The notes under the pieces: generated by a model
What the model saw: the letters and a program-made list of their open reading frames with translations, nothing else
Databases searched by the model: none
What the model was told of the DNA's origin: nothing
Part shown: positions 44,205-55,142 of the stretch, piece after piece
How the letters are laid out: the number at the start of each line of letters is the position of its first letter
How positions within the stretch are numbered: the stretch's first letter is position 1
Translations under genes and position numbers: made by a program
DNA from: Allacma fusca
Taxonomy: Eukaryota; Arthropoda; Collembola; Symphypleona; Sminthuridae
DNA length: 64,000 bases
Direction of reading: 5' to 3'
Assembly: GCA_947179485.1 (NCBI GenBank)
Contig: OX359250.1
Coordinates: 21,992,539 to 22,056,538 of the forward strand

Positions 44205-46430
44205 AAAATATTAACACTTACGTTTTAATACTGATTACATTGACGCAAATATGGTGATCAACGTATCCTTACAATATCGGTTTTGATTCAACCCGAAATT
44301 GTTTTGAATTGAAATTCGAAGAAAATAATTTAATTTGATTCAACAGGTGAATTGAATCAGTCGGTTCAGTAAACGATCGAATTGAATTGAAAAATACCTG
44401 GTTTGAACTGAATGTAATAATAATTGTATAATTGCAATTTAAACTGAATTGGTCCGACCACTACTCCTTTTCCGCACCTTTGCTCCTGAAGATGAATTTT
44501 CCCAACCTTAATATCTGTTCTTCCTGATCAGGTTCGCAATTCTCAACCTAGATACCTGAGTGATAGATCCCTGGAAAGTCCATAAAATTTCCACAATAAC
44601 GAGATCCAAAAGTGTATGCAAACAAATTTTGTGCTCAAATAAATAACTGCTGAATGTAAAATCCATTAGCAAATACCATTTGTTGGTTCATGTCCATAAT
44701 CTCAAAATTTGACCGAGGTCAATGAAATTAATTTTTTGAAAACCTGAAAAATAATTTGCTACAAATTATGGGGGACAAAAAAAATTATTTTATAAGTTAC
44801 TCCCTTACTGGCCTAGAGGAAGAAAAAGAATATGGAGCACCTTATACACTGACTCGTTAACCTTGTAAATAGTTCAAAAATATCCGAATCCGAATATGCG
44901 AATCCGTGCAGAGATACAGAACTACAGGCGAAAGTGTTATTTGTTTTAATACTACCAGTTTTGGTATCAAAACAACAAACAACGTACTTTTTAGACTACC
45001 GGATAAAGTTAACTACAGGATTAACTTATCTAATGCGGCTCTGTTGAAGCTCCACGAAAATATTTGATCATAGACCATTTTCAATTTACACACCCTTGCA
45101 GTGTGCAAAAGCTCAAAGACCTTCATCAGCATAACAGCTGAAAACAGCAGTTAAATAAAAGTTCAATGTTATTTTATTCCCATACTTTGAAGATTTGTAA
45201 ACTCCATTTAAAAGATGCTCTAACTAAAATAGATTGACATGTTTTTTACAAGAATTGAAAGTGCTATACTCTTACTCACTTGCTGAAGACACCCAAGATG
45301 ATTTAATTTCCACTGTGAAGGAATTATTTGCGCCACTGCAATTATGGATTATGAATTATATTTCCTACTTTATATTTGTATAGATTTTGTGGTGCATTTT
45401 TAAACTAATCTCCGTTTTGTAGTTTACAATTTTTATCAGTCATAAATATTGAGTAAAAAGTTTGCCATACACAGGCTCTTACACCACAGTTGTAGTTTTT
45501 TGTATGTATTGTGTTTGTTTTTTAAAACACAATGATGGATTTAATGACAGGAAGAGTCTCAATGGTGTCCATATGCTTCGTGTACAAATTTGTATTACAG
45601 TAAAGATTATTGTGAGGGCAAATGACTGCAAATCATATGTGCACATATTTGTCTTTAATCTTTTTTAAATAGTGAGGGGAGGAGGAGGATATAATACCTG
45701 TTTGGGCAAAATAGTATGTATCCGACCTTGGTAAAAACTTGAACCACGTTTCATGGATTTGCTTACATAAACTGTGCGGCACTTCCGTGATGTTGCACAT
45801 AATGTGCTAGAGTAATTACTTTTATCAAAACAGCCGGCAATAAATCTACACAAAATCTATAAAGAATTCTTTACTACTTTGAAATACATTGTACTTCACA
45901 TTTGAAAGACAACATATCTTTTACAGAATGAGACCCTTCACAATGAACTGCAACTACCCGACTGGACTGTAAATACGGGGTAAAATTTCCGTGTATGGCA
46001 TTTTAAATTATAAACACAGGTAAAACTAAAATATTTTTATTAATTTATATTAAATATTTTGAAAAGGCAATAATTTCCATTCATTTGCATTGACTCTCGT
46101 CGCAGAAAATTTTATTAGCTGGGAGCATTTGACATAACGTAGATTCTGCTCCAGAATATGTACTCACAATTCCATACATTTATGACCGACAGCTGGAAAA
46201 CCACAATTAAACCGAAAGTCCACGTAGGTGTAGCGCATCAGTCAACCTTGAAAGCAAAGGAACACCTCATAGAGCATACAATTTTTGGTGACAATAAATA
46301 CGGGAAGCATGAGTCTTTTCAGTTTATATTTTGCAAGACAGGATCAAACCCTTTTTTTGTAGTAATTGCTCAAAATCTAAATACTTCAAAAATATTAATT
46401 AATTGCATTATTCAGAAACTGAGTCCAGAA
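44205..46430. other. Non-coding spacer before the subtilisin gene
   Basis: Holds an AATTGAATT-rich patch (44280-44465) that ends in GGTCCGACCACTA and may be the remains of another MITE, the family R repeat copy, and the subtilisin promoter. The open frame that runs from 46158 into the gene upstream of its signal peptide is not taken as coding. Confidence 0.45.
44487..44830 (-). repeat. Interspersed repeat, family R, copy 2
   Basis: Reverse complement resembles 190-535: shared 'ttgtagcaaa', 'tttcattgacctcggtcaa', 'aggta.ct..gtt', 'gacc.gatcaggaa' and 'aaggttgggaaaattcat'. Heavily diverged. Confidence 0.5.
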
Positions 46431-48773
46431 ATGAAAATTCCAATTATTATTCTGACTGGGCTTGCGTGCCTTGTGCATGGAAAATTAAAATTTGATCCGA
46501 AGGTTTTCGAAGAACTTCAAGATCACCCCAAGCTGACCGTTTTCATTTCATTCAGGTCAAGCAATACTGGGGCCATTCGGGAAGCCTTTGCCAGCTTCAA
46601 GCACACTCTCTCCACTCGGGCTTCCAAAATCAACACCTTGTACAAGCTGCTAAAGGACCATGCTGATACCACTCAACGAAACGTCCGCTCGTTCCTGGAG
46701 GATCAAAATACGGACAAGTCTTTAAAAATCTTCACATCCTGGATGACTAACGAGCTCATCGTCAAAGGTATTGACAAGGAAAGGATTGAAGCACTCGAAG
46801 AAATGGGCGACATTCGAGAGATCCGTGCAGATCGATTGCGTAATTGGTACGAACCCGTCGTTTCCTCTCCCCTGTCTGAGAACAACGGGAATTCCATACA
46901 ATGGGGAGTAAGCGCTATACATGCCCCGGAAGTCTGGGCGATGGGATACCGGGGAGAAGGAGCTGTGGTCGCTACTATTGATACAGGTTCCTAACGTTTT
47001 AAAAATAATACATAACTATATATTTTGACGCTCATGTGTCGACCTCCAATCAACTATAAATATAGAGGATTATGGGGTCGAGAGTGAGTCCCAAAGGAAT
47101 TTTTTAAAAGGCTAATGTTTGACTTTCCATATTGACATACATATAACGAACGATACGACCTCACAAATATTAAACAAAATCCGATTTGACCCACTCAGTG
47201 TACCCTTAAACATCATTTCCTCTAGATTTAATTAGTTGTAGCTATTTTTGACGAACGAATTAAACCCCTAAAGTGCATTTTATTTGCTTCATAATCAATT
47301 CAAAATCAATGGATACAGGTGTTCGTGGGACGCATGAAGCTTTGAGAAACAATTATCGTCGGAAAAACGGGTGGTTTGACCCCATCGATGGTGATGTCAG
47401 TCCATCCGATTACCGTGGTCACGGGACACACACTATGGGGACACTGGTTGGTCAAACAAATGGGATCGGCGTGGCTCCTCAATCAAAATGGATCTCTTGT
47501 AAGGGCTGCGATCAGGGCTGTTTGGATTCTGACCTCATCATATGTGGAAACTTCATGGGTTGTCCTACGGACGTCAAGGGGGAAAACCCAAATTGCGAAC
47601 TAGCCCCAAGTATGGTAAGCAACAGTTGGGGAGGAGGTCAGGGTGATCACTTTTACGATGAAATTATTTCGACTTGGATTTTAATGGACATAGTTCCCTT
47701 CTTTTCTGCTGGAAACTACGGACGACTAGGTTGTAAGAAGGTTGTTTCTCCTGCAGACCACATTGAGGTCATTGCGGTGGGTGCAACTAATAGCGGTAAC
47801 AAAGTAACAGACTTCAGCAGCAGGGGTCCTACTTCCTGGCAAAGGTGTCCACCTATCCTATTTATAGGCCTATATATAGGATAAAAATAGGCAGGATGCA
47901 AAATCCAAGTAATTATAGGTAGTAAAATAGGGTGCCGTAATTACTGCTAAAATTAATCCTATATTATATGTAGGAGCTGCAAGAGTTCACTTTTTATTTA
48001 GGAACAAGGTAGGCAGTTCGCGAAGGTAAAAATATGCATATTTAATAATATATTGACAAATTTGTCAAGCAATTATTTGATTTAACCTTAAAATAAATCT
48101 CAAAAATATTCTTCAAATACGTGACATTTTAGTAGTTTGATTTTTTTAATGTGTTACGATTGCACGTACATACATAGATGATTTTTAGTTGAAAAAATAA
48201 GCCTTTATATGCTAAAAATAGGTCTTTATATATAGGTTAAAAAATAGGCCTTTATAGGCTAAAAAATAGGCCTTTGTAGGCTAAAATATAGGCAGAAACA
48301 TTACAGGAGTATACATATATGTAGGCAAATAGGTAGGCAATTTATTTTTGATAAATATTGTAGGTTAATATGTAGGGAAGGCAAAGCTGCAAAAAATATG
48401 TAGTATTTTAGGTAGGCTGAACGTTTTGGACACCTTTGCTTCCTGGGGAATGAAACCAGAAGTATCTGCTCCGGGATACTATGTCATTTCTTCCTATAGC
48501 AGTGGGGATGAGGCTTATAAAGCGCTCGAAGGTACCAGCATGGCCTGCCCTCACGCCGCCGGAGTCGCTGCATTGCTCTACTCCAAAAATCCTGACCTAT
48601 CATTCAATGAAGTCAAGGCTGCTATTATCTTCGGAGCACAACCAACTTCATCCATTGAGGAGACCTGTGGAGATATCCCTGACAGCATTTACCCTAACAA
48701 CCATGTGGGTGCAGGTCGTGTTGATGCCCTTGCTTCTGTCAAATATATTGACCGAGTGTTTATCCCTAATTAA
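46431..48773 (+). CDS. Secreted subtilisin-like serine protease; coding exon interrupted by a MITE
   Basis: Exon 1 46431-46986; exon 2 47319-47839 continuing at 48447-48773, with a 599-bp MITE plus 8-bp duplicated target between. Leaving out the insert restores one frame of 467 residues. Signal peptide MKIPIIILTGLACLVHG, I9-like propeptide (~20-140, ending VKGIDKERIEALEEMGDIREI), then an S8 domain: Asp184 in VATIDTG, His220 in GHGTHTMGT, oxyanion Asn318 in FSAGN, Ser390 in GTSMACPHAAG. The SNSWGGG and FSSRGPTSWGMKPEVSAPG blocks recall bacillopeptidase F-type subtilases. AATAAA overlaps the stop codon (48772-48777). In this haplotype the unspliced insert brings a stop, and the splice sites I tried do not keep the frame, so the allele is probably null unless another splice removes it. 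It sits between two chymotrypsin-fold gene copies on the other strand. Confidence 0.88.
47840..48438. mobile_element. hAT-type MITE, 599 bp, inside the subtilisin coding exon
   Basis: Perfect 12-bp terminal inverted repeat CAAAGGTGTCCA / TGGACACCTTTG and exact 8-bp target duplication CTTCCTGG (47832-47839 and 48439-48446). The interior is made of TAGGCCTTTATA-like and TAGGC-rich repeats in both orientations. No transposase. Exact ends and target copies imply a young insertion. Confidence 0.96.
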
Positions 48774-49024
48774 TAAATTTTATTTGCTGTAATTATGAAA
48801 ATAATTCAATGCATTTAAATAGTAAGCTATTACATGTGGGAGGATATTTGATTTGCAGTTGATTTTTAAATCTGACAGAACTATCTTATTTGCCCCAAGT
48901 ATATATATATATAATTATAAGAAGAATAATAACTGGATTGTAGATATATCCATGTACTTAAGTATTAAGCTAAATATTCAATTTGTTGCAGCACAGGCGT
49001 TTCGATGAATACTGATTATTCTTA
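48774..49024. other. Convergent 3' spacer between subtilisin and protease genes
   Basis: The plus-strand subtilisin gene and the minus-strand chymotrypsin-fold gene converge here, stop codons about 250 bp apart. AT-rich with a (TA)n patch near 48900-48913; nothing else seen. Confidence 0.6.
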
Positions 49025-51530
49025 TTAGCCTTTATATTTTTCGCATTTAATAAATTCCAAGTGAGCTTTGACGCCACCATATACATCACCTTCGCCTTCC
49101 AGTGGACCCCATGAAACAACTCCCGTTGCATAAGGACCTTTCTCGTCACGGCATATTAATGGACTCCCGCTATCCCCCTGAAACAATTTGCATTTAACAA
49201 CCATTGTCAATTAAAATAAAACATTCCGTCTCTGCCAGACGTAGAATCATGCTGAGACAAATATTCAATACAAATGTATTTTACTTACATTCGTAGTTCC
49301 TGTACCCATCTTTTCCGGCCGGGTACAAACGTTGTACTCATCAACCGTAAAAGGACTTACTTCTGACCAAGGTAAACATTCTTCGAGACTGATAACTGGC
49401 AGATAACATTTTTGAAGAATCAAACCGCCCCGTTGTCCCCAACCGCATACCACACAAACCTGGCCAACTGGATCAGAGTCAGAGGGGGCCAAGCGAACGG
49501 GTTGTATTTTGTCGTTGAATTTGATCGATGTGTTCAAGGTAACCACCATCATATCATTTGTAAAATATATACTGTAGGAATAAGCACCATGATTGTTAGG
49601 CTGGGAAAATTTCTTAAGTTTCATTTTGAACAAAATTAATTTTATAAAATGGTTTCGGTTATTGGGTAGGGAAAAGCTTCTTGAAGGACAAAATTACCAA
49701 CAATATGTAAATTCTAGACATGTTCATACCATTCTTTTTTAAAATACAGTAATTACCTTTACCGTAAAGTGAAAACTACTAAGTGCTCTTTACTACGATA
49801 ATATTTTTATGGTACGGTATTGTAAACTAATCGTATTATTCGAAGAGGTGACATTCGAGAAGAAAAAATTCATTTCGACACAGTCTGTGGAAAATTCTAA
49901 ACTAATGGATTATATGTAAAACCAGAGGTGTGGAATATTTTGAAATATTGTATTTGAAATAGTATTTGAAATACATTTAGTATTTCGTATTTGATATTTT
50001 TCTAGCCGTAAATTGTTTAAGGCATTTTGTATTTCGTATTTTGTCAGCACCAGCATGTCTACTGTATTTTTTATTTCGTATTTTGAAGATTACGAACGTG
50101 GTAGTATTTTGTATTTAATTATCTTGTAAAATTTACCCAGCCAGTATTTCAAATACAGAATATAGTTTTAAAATACATGACTCTGGCAATTTTTAAGGTC
50201 GCCTCTAAAACATACTCAAATAAATATTTTCAATGTAGAAGCACTAATTTAAAACATTTTTAAACCAGTTTTTAAAATTTGTTTGGCGGGTTTGAAGAAC
50301 TTACTGTATGTGTAAATACATAAAATTCATTGTATCTGAGAACTATAAAGGTAGCTAAATTAGTGACGTGAATATAAATACATACATTACCCAGGAGTTA
50401 AGATTATTTATTTAAACGAAATTTATTCTGTACGTAGGGCCATGTTAATTTACTTTGATACACATAAATGCACAAATCTAAAGTCTAATACAGAAACATG
50501 CAGTTACCTTACGTAAATTGATTCATTTTTAAATATATAGCATTATTTGGCCGAATTATACAAAATACTTTGAGAGATGAATAACTTTAGATACATCTAA
50601 GACATGTACTTTGAGATAAATTTGAGAGTATTTTCAGTATGTACTTCATATTTCAAATATGGTATTTTTATTTCATATTTTCTCTTTTTGTTGGAACCAA
50701 AGTATTTTATTTTGTATCTTGCCCAAATGACTCCGGATATTTGTATTTTATTTTGTATCTTAACTAATTTACACCTGGTATTTGTAGTTTATATTTGTAT
50801 TTTAACGTTTCTGAAAATGTATTTGTATTTTGTATTTCAATAATAAATTTCATGTATTTTCCACACCTCTGTGTAAAACATTAGTCACCTCTCCATCCTT
50901 CAAATACAAAAACTTCTGCCAGGCAGCAGAAGTATGGGGAATTCAGAATGCCCCGAAACTCTCCTCATTAAAATTCGTCCTAACGTTTGGGAGCTTACTT
51001 GAAATGTAACTTGAAGAATGTTCGGATTCAAAAATCCCCCAACAAGTAACGACACCATAATAATTGACTAAATCTAAATAAATGATAAATTTCCACAAGC
51101 ATTATTGTCACTTACTAGTTCCACTTCGGGTGTTGATGAAATCGACAAGGCTCGTGGATTTGCCTAGAAGGCTCGTTTTCATCTGAGATGTTATGCGCCC
51201 CAGCTACCACACGATATGTAAATTTCTTATTGAACCAGCAATGGGCAGCGGAGATAATATGTCGGTGGTCAATAATTGCCCCACCACAAGCATGCTCCCA
51301 CTTATCTGTAGAGAAAAACTGTATAGAAATCATCCATGGAAATTCCCCTGGTCGGGCGTCCTCCCCACCTATTATCTGTGGCTTTACAGTTACAGGATCA
51401 GATTTGTCTGAATACAAACAGTATGTGTTACATCCCACTAATTTTGATACAAGTTCCAATGTAAATGAGGGCGGCTGAATAAAATCTTACCAGTCAGCAA
51501 AGAAAGGAGAAACAAAAGATGGAATACCAT
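49025..51530 (-). CDS. Secreted chymotrypsin-fold (S1A) serine protease, 4 exons (copy B)
   Basis: Exons on the minus strand: 51530-51491, 51407-51116, 49571-49289, 49177-49025; phases 1, 2 and 0; 255 residues. Exon 1 is a signal peptide (MVFHLLFLLSLLT). The catalytic domain starts at IIGGEDARPGEFPW; His lies in SAAHCW, Asp in FTNDMMVV, Ser in NGDSGSPL. Cysteine pairs 42-58, 136-201 and 168-182 (chymotrypsin numbering) can be placed, but Cys191 is absent (Thr). The residue at the S1 base position 189 appears to be Gly, so trypsin specificity is unlikely; chymotrypsin- or elastase-like cleavage is inferred. The residue before the mature N-terminus is Gln (VKPQ|IIGG), not Arg or Lys, so activation by trypsin at this bond is not expected. 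Intron 2 (49572-51115) holds a 949-bp MITE. No disabling change seen. Confidence 0.9.
49923..50871. mobile_element. hAT-type MITE, 949 bp, in protease intron 2
   Basis: Starts CAGAGGTGTGGAA and ends TTCCACACCTCTG with an outer inverted match of ~12 bp; exact 8-bp target duplication TGTAAAAC (49915-49922 and 50872-50879). The interior is dominated by GTATTTCGTATTTTG-like repeats, reversed in the right half. No transposase. The intronic position should be spliced out harmlessly. A partial copy of the left end lies at 54779-54942. Confidence 0.95.
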
Positions 51531-51982
51531 TTTATATTTTAAGAGCAACTTCTCTGAGGCAAAGTACATTCTTTTGTAAACAGATAATACTATTATATTG
51601 ACACTTTTGCTTCTCCCCTCGTACTTACGGCTCTCAAAATTGTCCTTGAGTGAAGCCTAAGTTATATTGTTACTAGTTTTGTAGAATTTGGAACACTACG
51701 AACGCTGCTTTATCGAAACAATGCAAGGCATTGCTGGTTGTTAGACTGACAATGTGAAATTAGCTTATAATAATTAACATCAACAAATCCTTTTTAATAT
51801 CCTTTACTTCGGGTATACAGTACTTTGTATCCAACTTCAGATTACAAGTATTTTGAACTTAAAATTAATTGTTCAATTTATAAACACGGTACACTGGGAT
51901 GTGTTATGCTACAATAGTTACAGACGTAATGGCTGGCTAAAGCAGACTACATGTGTGTAATATTAACGTTAAAAATCATCGC
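51047..51982. repeat. Segmental duplication copy B (936 bp)
   Basis: Parent or sister of 42859-43794. Contains exon 1, intron 1, exon 2, the start of intron 2 and 5' flank of the full protease gene. Likely carries the promoter. Confidence 0.95.
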
Positions 51983-52166
51983 CTTTGGGACCAACGCATT
52001 TTATATTCTAGGATACAAAATGTATGTCCATCTTGAAACATGTTACACAAGCAATGACAATTTCTCAAGCTGAAACAATTGAGAATAATTCTCAAGCAAA
52101 CATGGGCCTCTGTATAACCCCAGCCTATATCGTGCCCAGATTCAAAAATCATCGGCGGCCCCACCT

Positions 52167-54229
52167 CATAGTGTATAGATTGTAACGAGCACTGCACAGC
52201 CAGCAAATTGCTGGCTTAGCGAGGAAAATGTAAAAATGGTAGACAGTAAATAACAGTTGTATGCAATAGCTAGCTGCACAACCCTAGTAAATGTGTAGAC
52301 TAATGTACGGTAAAACGATTTTTTCATTTAATTTTGCTTTAAATTTTTTAAAATGATTCTCTCTTCTAATCTGAAAGAGTGAGTGGGCCGTCTTGGTTGT
52401 GGCCGGCTGCCCGTGCAATGTCGCCGCCCTTGCTACTGTATAATGCTTAATTTTTTTAGAATAATTTTCATAATTTATTTAGTCAGCTAATTATTGCTGG
52501 CTCAGCAAATAAAAAAAGCTCGCTTTTTGAATCTCAAATCCGCAAAAAAATGTAAAAAAGTTTTTTTAAATAATTTCGAGTTATTAAGACTTTTTAACAT
52601 CCTTTTTCATTTTTGAGCAACATTATTTTCATTCAAAAAAAAGAAAAAGCGCAAAACAGTATAACGCTTTAATATTTGTTTTTAATTTAAAAAAAATAAT
52701 TTTAATAATTTATTTAATAAAAAAAGCGCGCGAATATTTGAATCTTACCATCACGGAGACGGAGACAGAGACGGAGACTATCCACTCCTTCAACTTAGAA
52801 GAGAGAATATACATGGTATATATGGTATATGTATATACAGCAAGCAAGTCGAGAAGAAGAGCTGAACTGAAACTCTCTAACTCTGTTGCAGAAGAGAGCT
52901 TTTCCAGTTCCAGCTTGCTGTGTTTCTCGTCTTGCTTACTTCCTAGCTTGCTGTATATACCACCGGCTTGCTTCGCTATATAGTGAAATAGCATCGTACA
53001 TAGCGGCTTGCTTTACAGTGACTGAAATGAGCGCGCGAATATTTGATTCTTACGACCACTTTCACTTTCACTATCCACTCCTTCAAATTAGAAGAGAGGA
53101 TAGTGTACTCACTCTCTGCATAAGCTCAGCACAATTTGAAGCTTGTTGGCTTAACATTCCGCATACAGCGCTTCAGGCGTCTTTCGCTTGGCTTTCAGTT
53201 CTCAACATGTGCTTTATTACGAGTCCTGGAGTTTTTAAGATTAAAATGTGTAATTAAGTTTTTAAAGAAAATAAAATGGTGTCGTGTTTTGTTGTGGGAT
53301 GTTCTTCGGGTTATAACAGAACAAAAACGCTCTCACACGGAGCACCAAAACAAGCTGATAAGTTGGCATGGCTTAAAAATATCCCCATAAAAACTCCTTT
53401 CGACTTCAAAAAGTCCTGTCTGTTATTTACATTTCGAGAAATCCAGCATAATAAAAAGTGGAGAGTTTATTGAAATAAACGTTGAAAAGGTGAAATTACC
53501 ATCATGATCCAGGTGGACATTGAAGCCGGACGCAAATCCAACTCGATTCTCAAACCTGCAACTGCCATCCTATTATGACAAGCCGGGAAAAAGGAAGTCC
53601 CCGAAGAAAAGGTTATTCGCGGAAATTAAAATGCAAATGATAGAATCCGAAGAGGAGTTAAAGAGTACACCATTCAGCGAACTCAAAACGGACCCTTCTG
53701 TAATAAAACTCCCGTCCGGTTTGTGGACAGTACAGACAGAAGATTCTGGATTGATTATCCTCACCATTACCGACTTGGAAAAATTAATCGAAAGAGTCAA
53801 TGATATGAACATCTGCGTGGGAGCTACTTTTCAGATTTAGGAATTGTGACGGGAACTTGCATCGTCAATGACCATTTATTTTCGCAGAATTGTGAGATAC
53901 TCAGTGCAATTACAAAATGTAAGCAGTGTCAAAATCAAAAGTTTCTATTAGTCTTTATGTATGTACATTTGTATGCATTCATGCTGAATATTTTTATGAA
54001 GTATTTTTATACTTGGAAATCATACCTGAGAAAAAATAAAGAATTCTATGCAAGACATTCCAAAATTTCATTAAAAAACTTTGATATTTGTATGTTTTTA
54101 GTAGCTTTCAAATGTGTCATCACTGTGAAGCTAGCGAAAAACGCTCGCAGCGCCACTCTGAGAAAGTTAAGTGGCGAGTCCCACCATTGCATATGCTAGT
54201 GACTTCACTATTGAAATCTATACACTATG
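52167..54229. mobile_element. P-element-like transposon, 2,063 bp, internally deleted
   Basis: Perfect 15-bp terminal inverted repeat CATAGTGTATAGATT, further similarity inward, and an exact 7-bp flanking duplication CCCACCT (52160-52166 and 54230-54236). The interior holds a degraded THAP-domain frame (53276-53840), the DNA-binding domain of P-element transposases. The rest of a P transposase (~750 residues in the fly) is missing, so the copy is non-autonomous. An ~85-bp direct repeat beginning GCGCGCGAATATTTGA occurs at ~52727 and ~53031. Assignment rests on THAP plus terminal repeats; the 7-bp duplication is one short of the classical 8. Confidence 0.72.
53276..53840 (+). pseudogene. THAP-domain transposase or repressor remnant
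   Basis: The first frame (53276-53473) starts MVSCFVVGCSS, matching the CxxxxC start of THAP zinc fingers, and has the conserved Trp in LAWLKN. The third and fourth ligands (Cys then HFEKS) lie on either side of a frame change near 53430. The domain ends with LKPDANPTRF, the THAP LKpdAvPTiF hallmark, in the frame 53520-53840, after one in-frame stop. About 75 residues follow, ending in a short leucine/isoleucine-rich helix (LTITDLEKLIERVNDM). Broken by at least one frameshift and one stop. Without those it would be THAP plus a short helix, reminiscent of short P-element repressors. Confidence 0.7.
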
Positions 54230-54253
54230 CCCACCTCATAGCCTATAAGCAGA

Positions 54254-55134
54254 CATACCTGGGCGTTTCATTTGCACTCGCACTCACCTCGCACTCAATT
54301 ACAATGGTGGATCTTTAAACTCCCCTCGCGCTCATGAGTTGTGCCCCGCTGCACTCAAACTCCTGCCTAAAAGTACTCTCCCAAAATTTTTGCACTCGCA
54401 CTCATAGCTTGAGTGCCCTCATAGCCCTCTCGCACCATCGAGTGGGTCTTATAATTAATGGCTGGATTGAATACCCGGATCTCCTTTACCAACAACGTTT
54501 TTTCGAAAACAACGTCTCATAATTAGTTTTGTGGTTACTTGTGATAGATCTCACCCCTCTCAATGAACTTGGTGTTTCATCATGTTCCCCCGGTTTAGCT
54601 AATACAAGATAATACTAAATATGTATTTATACTTCATTTTGTGGACATTTTTTAATATTCCTCAAATGATTCCTTGACAAATTAGTCAAAGCAGCTGTAT
54701 TTGATGGGGCTCAATTTTTTCCTCAAATTACAATTTAGAAGTCGGGACGCTGATACCTCCGAAAAATTAACTAAAGTCCAGGGATGTGGAATATTTTGAG
54801 ATGTTGTATTTGAAATAGTACTTGAAATGCATTCTGTATTTTGTGTTTAGTATTTTTCAAGTCGTAAATTTTTTTAAGGTATTTTGCATTTGACATTTTG
54901 TAAGTACTATACTTTCTAGTGTATTTTCTATTTCGTATACCCTAGTTGTGAGTGCAAAAAACTGCACTCAGCCTCTGCCTCTTGAGTGCACATAATTTGA
55001 ATGATCACTCTACCTCATTACTGTGAGCGCAGAAATTTCAAATCGGAACTCGCACTCGCACTCAATTTGAGTGCGTTGAGTGCGAGGCTGAGTGCGAGGC
55101 ATGCACTCAATGAGTGCGAGTGCGCCCAGGTATG
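54254..55134. mobile_element. hAT-type MITE, 881 bp, GAGTGCGAG family, with nested fragment
   Basis: Perfect 12-bp ends CATACCTGGGCG / CGCCCAGGTATG and exact 8-bp target duplication TAAGCAGA (54246-54253 and 55135-55142). Many GCACTCGCACTC motifs point inward at the left and are reversed at the right. Its left target copy starts 9 bp after the P-like element's right target copy ends. It contains a foreign fragment at 54779-54942. Confidence 0.94.
54779..54942 (+). mobile_element. Truncated copy of the GTATTTCGTATTTTG hAT MITE
   Basis: Matches the first ~165 bp of the element at 49923-50871, starting CCAGGGATGTGGAATATTTTG, then stops abruptly inside the GAGTGCGAG element. No right end or target duplication. 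Identity is roughly 80%, so this is an older copy. Confidence 0.85.
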
Positions 55135-55142
55135 TAAGCAGA

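Noticed and set aside
44280-44465. AATTGAATT-rich patch ending GGTCCGACCACTA as a further hAT MITE
   Set aside because: One end looks right, but no matching left end or target duplication could be found.
46158-46430. Upstream extension of the subtilisin frame
   Set aside because: The ATG at 46431 starts a clear signal peptide; the extension would bury it and has no conserved features.
46431-48773. Subtilisin acquired from bacteria
   Set aside because: It resembles bacillopeptidase F-type enzymes but has an intron and eukaryotic flanks; without a phylogeny transfer cannot be claimed.
49934-50843. Open frame 50604-50843 as a small gene
   Set aside because: Lies wholly within the MITE at 49923-50871 and follows its TATTTGTATTTTG repeat.
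51408-51490. Reading MELVSKLVGCNTYC as the protease N-terminus
   Set aside because: This part is the 83-bp intron 1: the signal-peptide exon ends at a GTAAGA donor and joins in phase at TTTGTATTCAG|AC. Using the nearer CAG would leave a 16-bp intron and the wrong frame.
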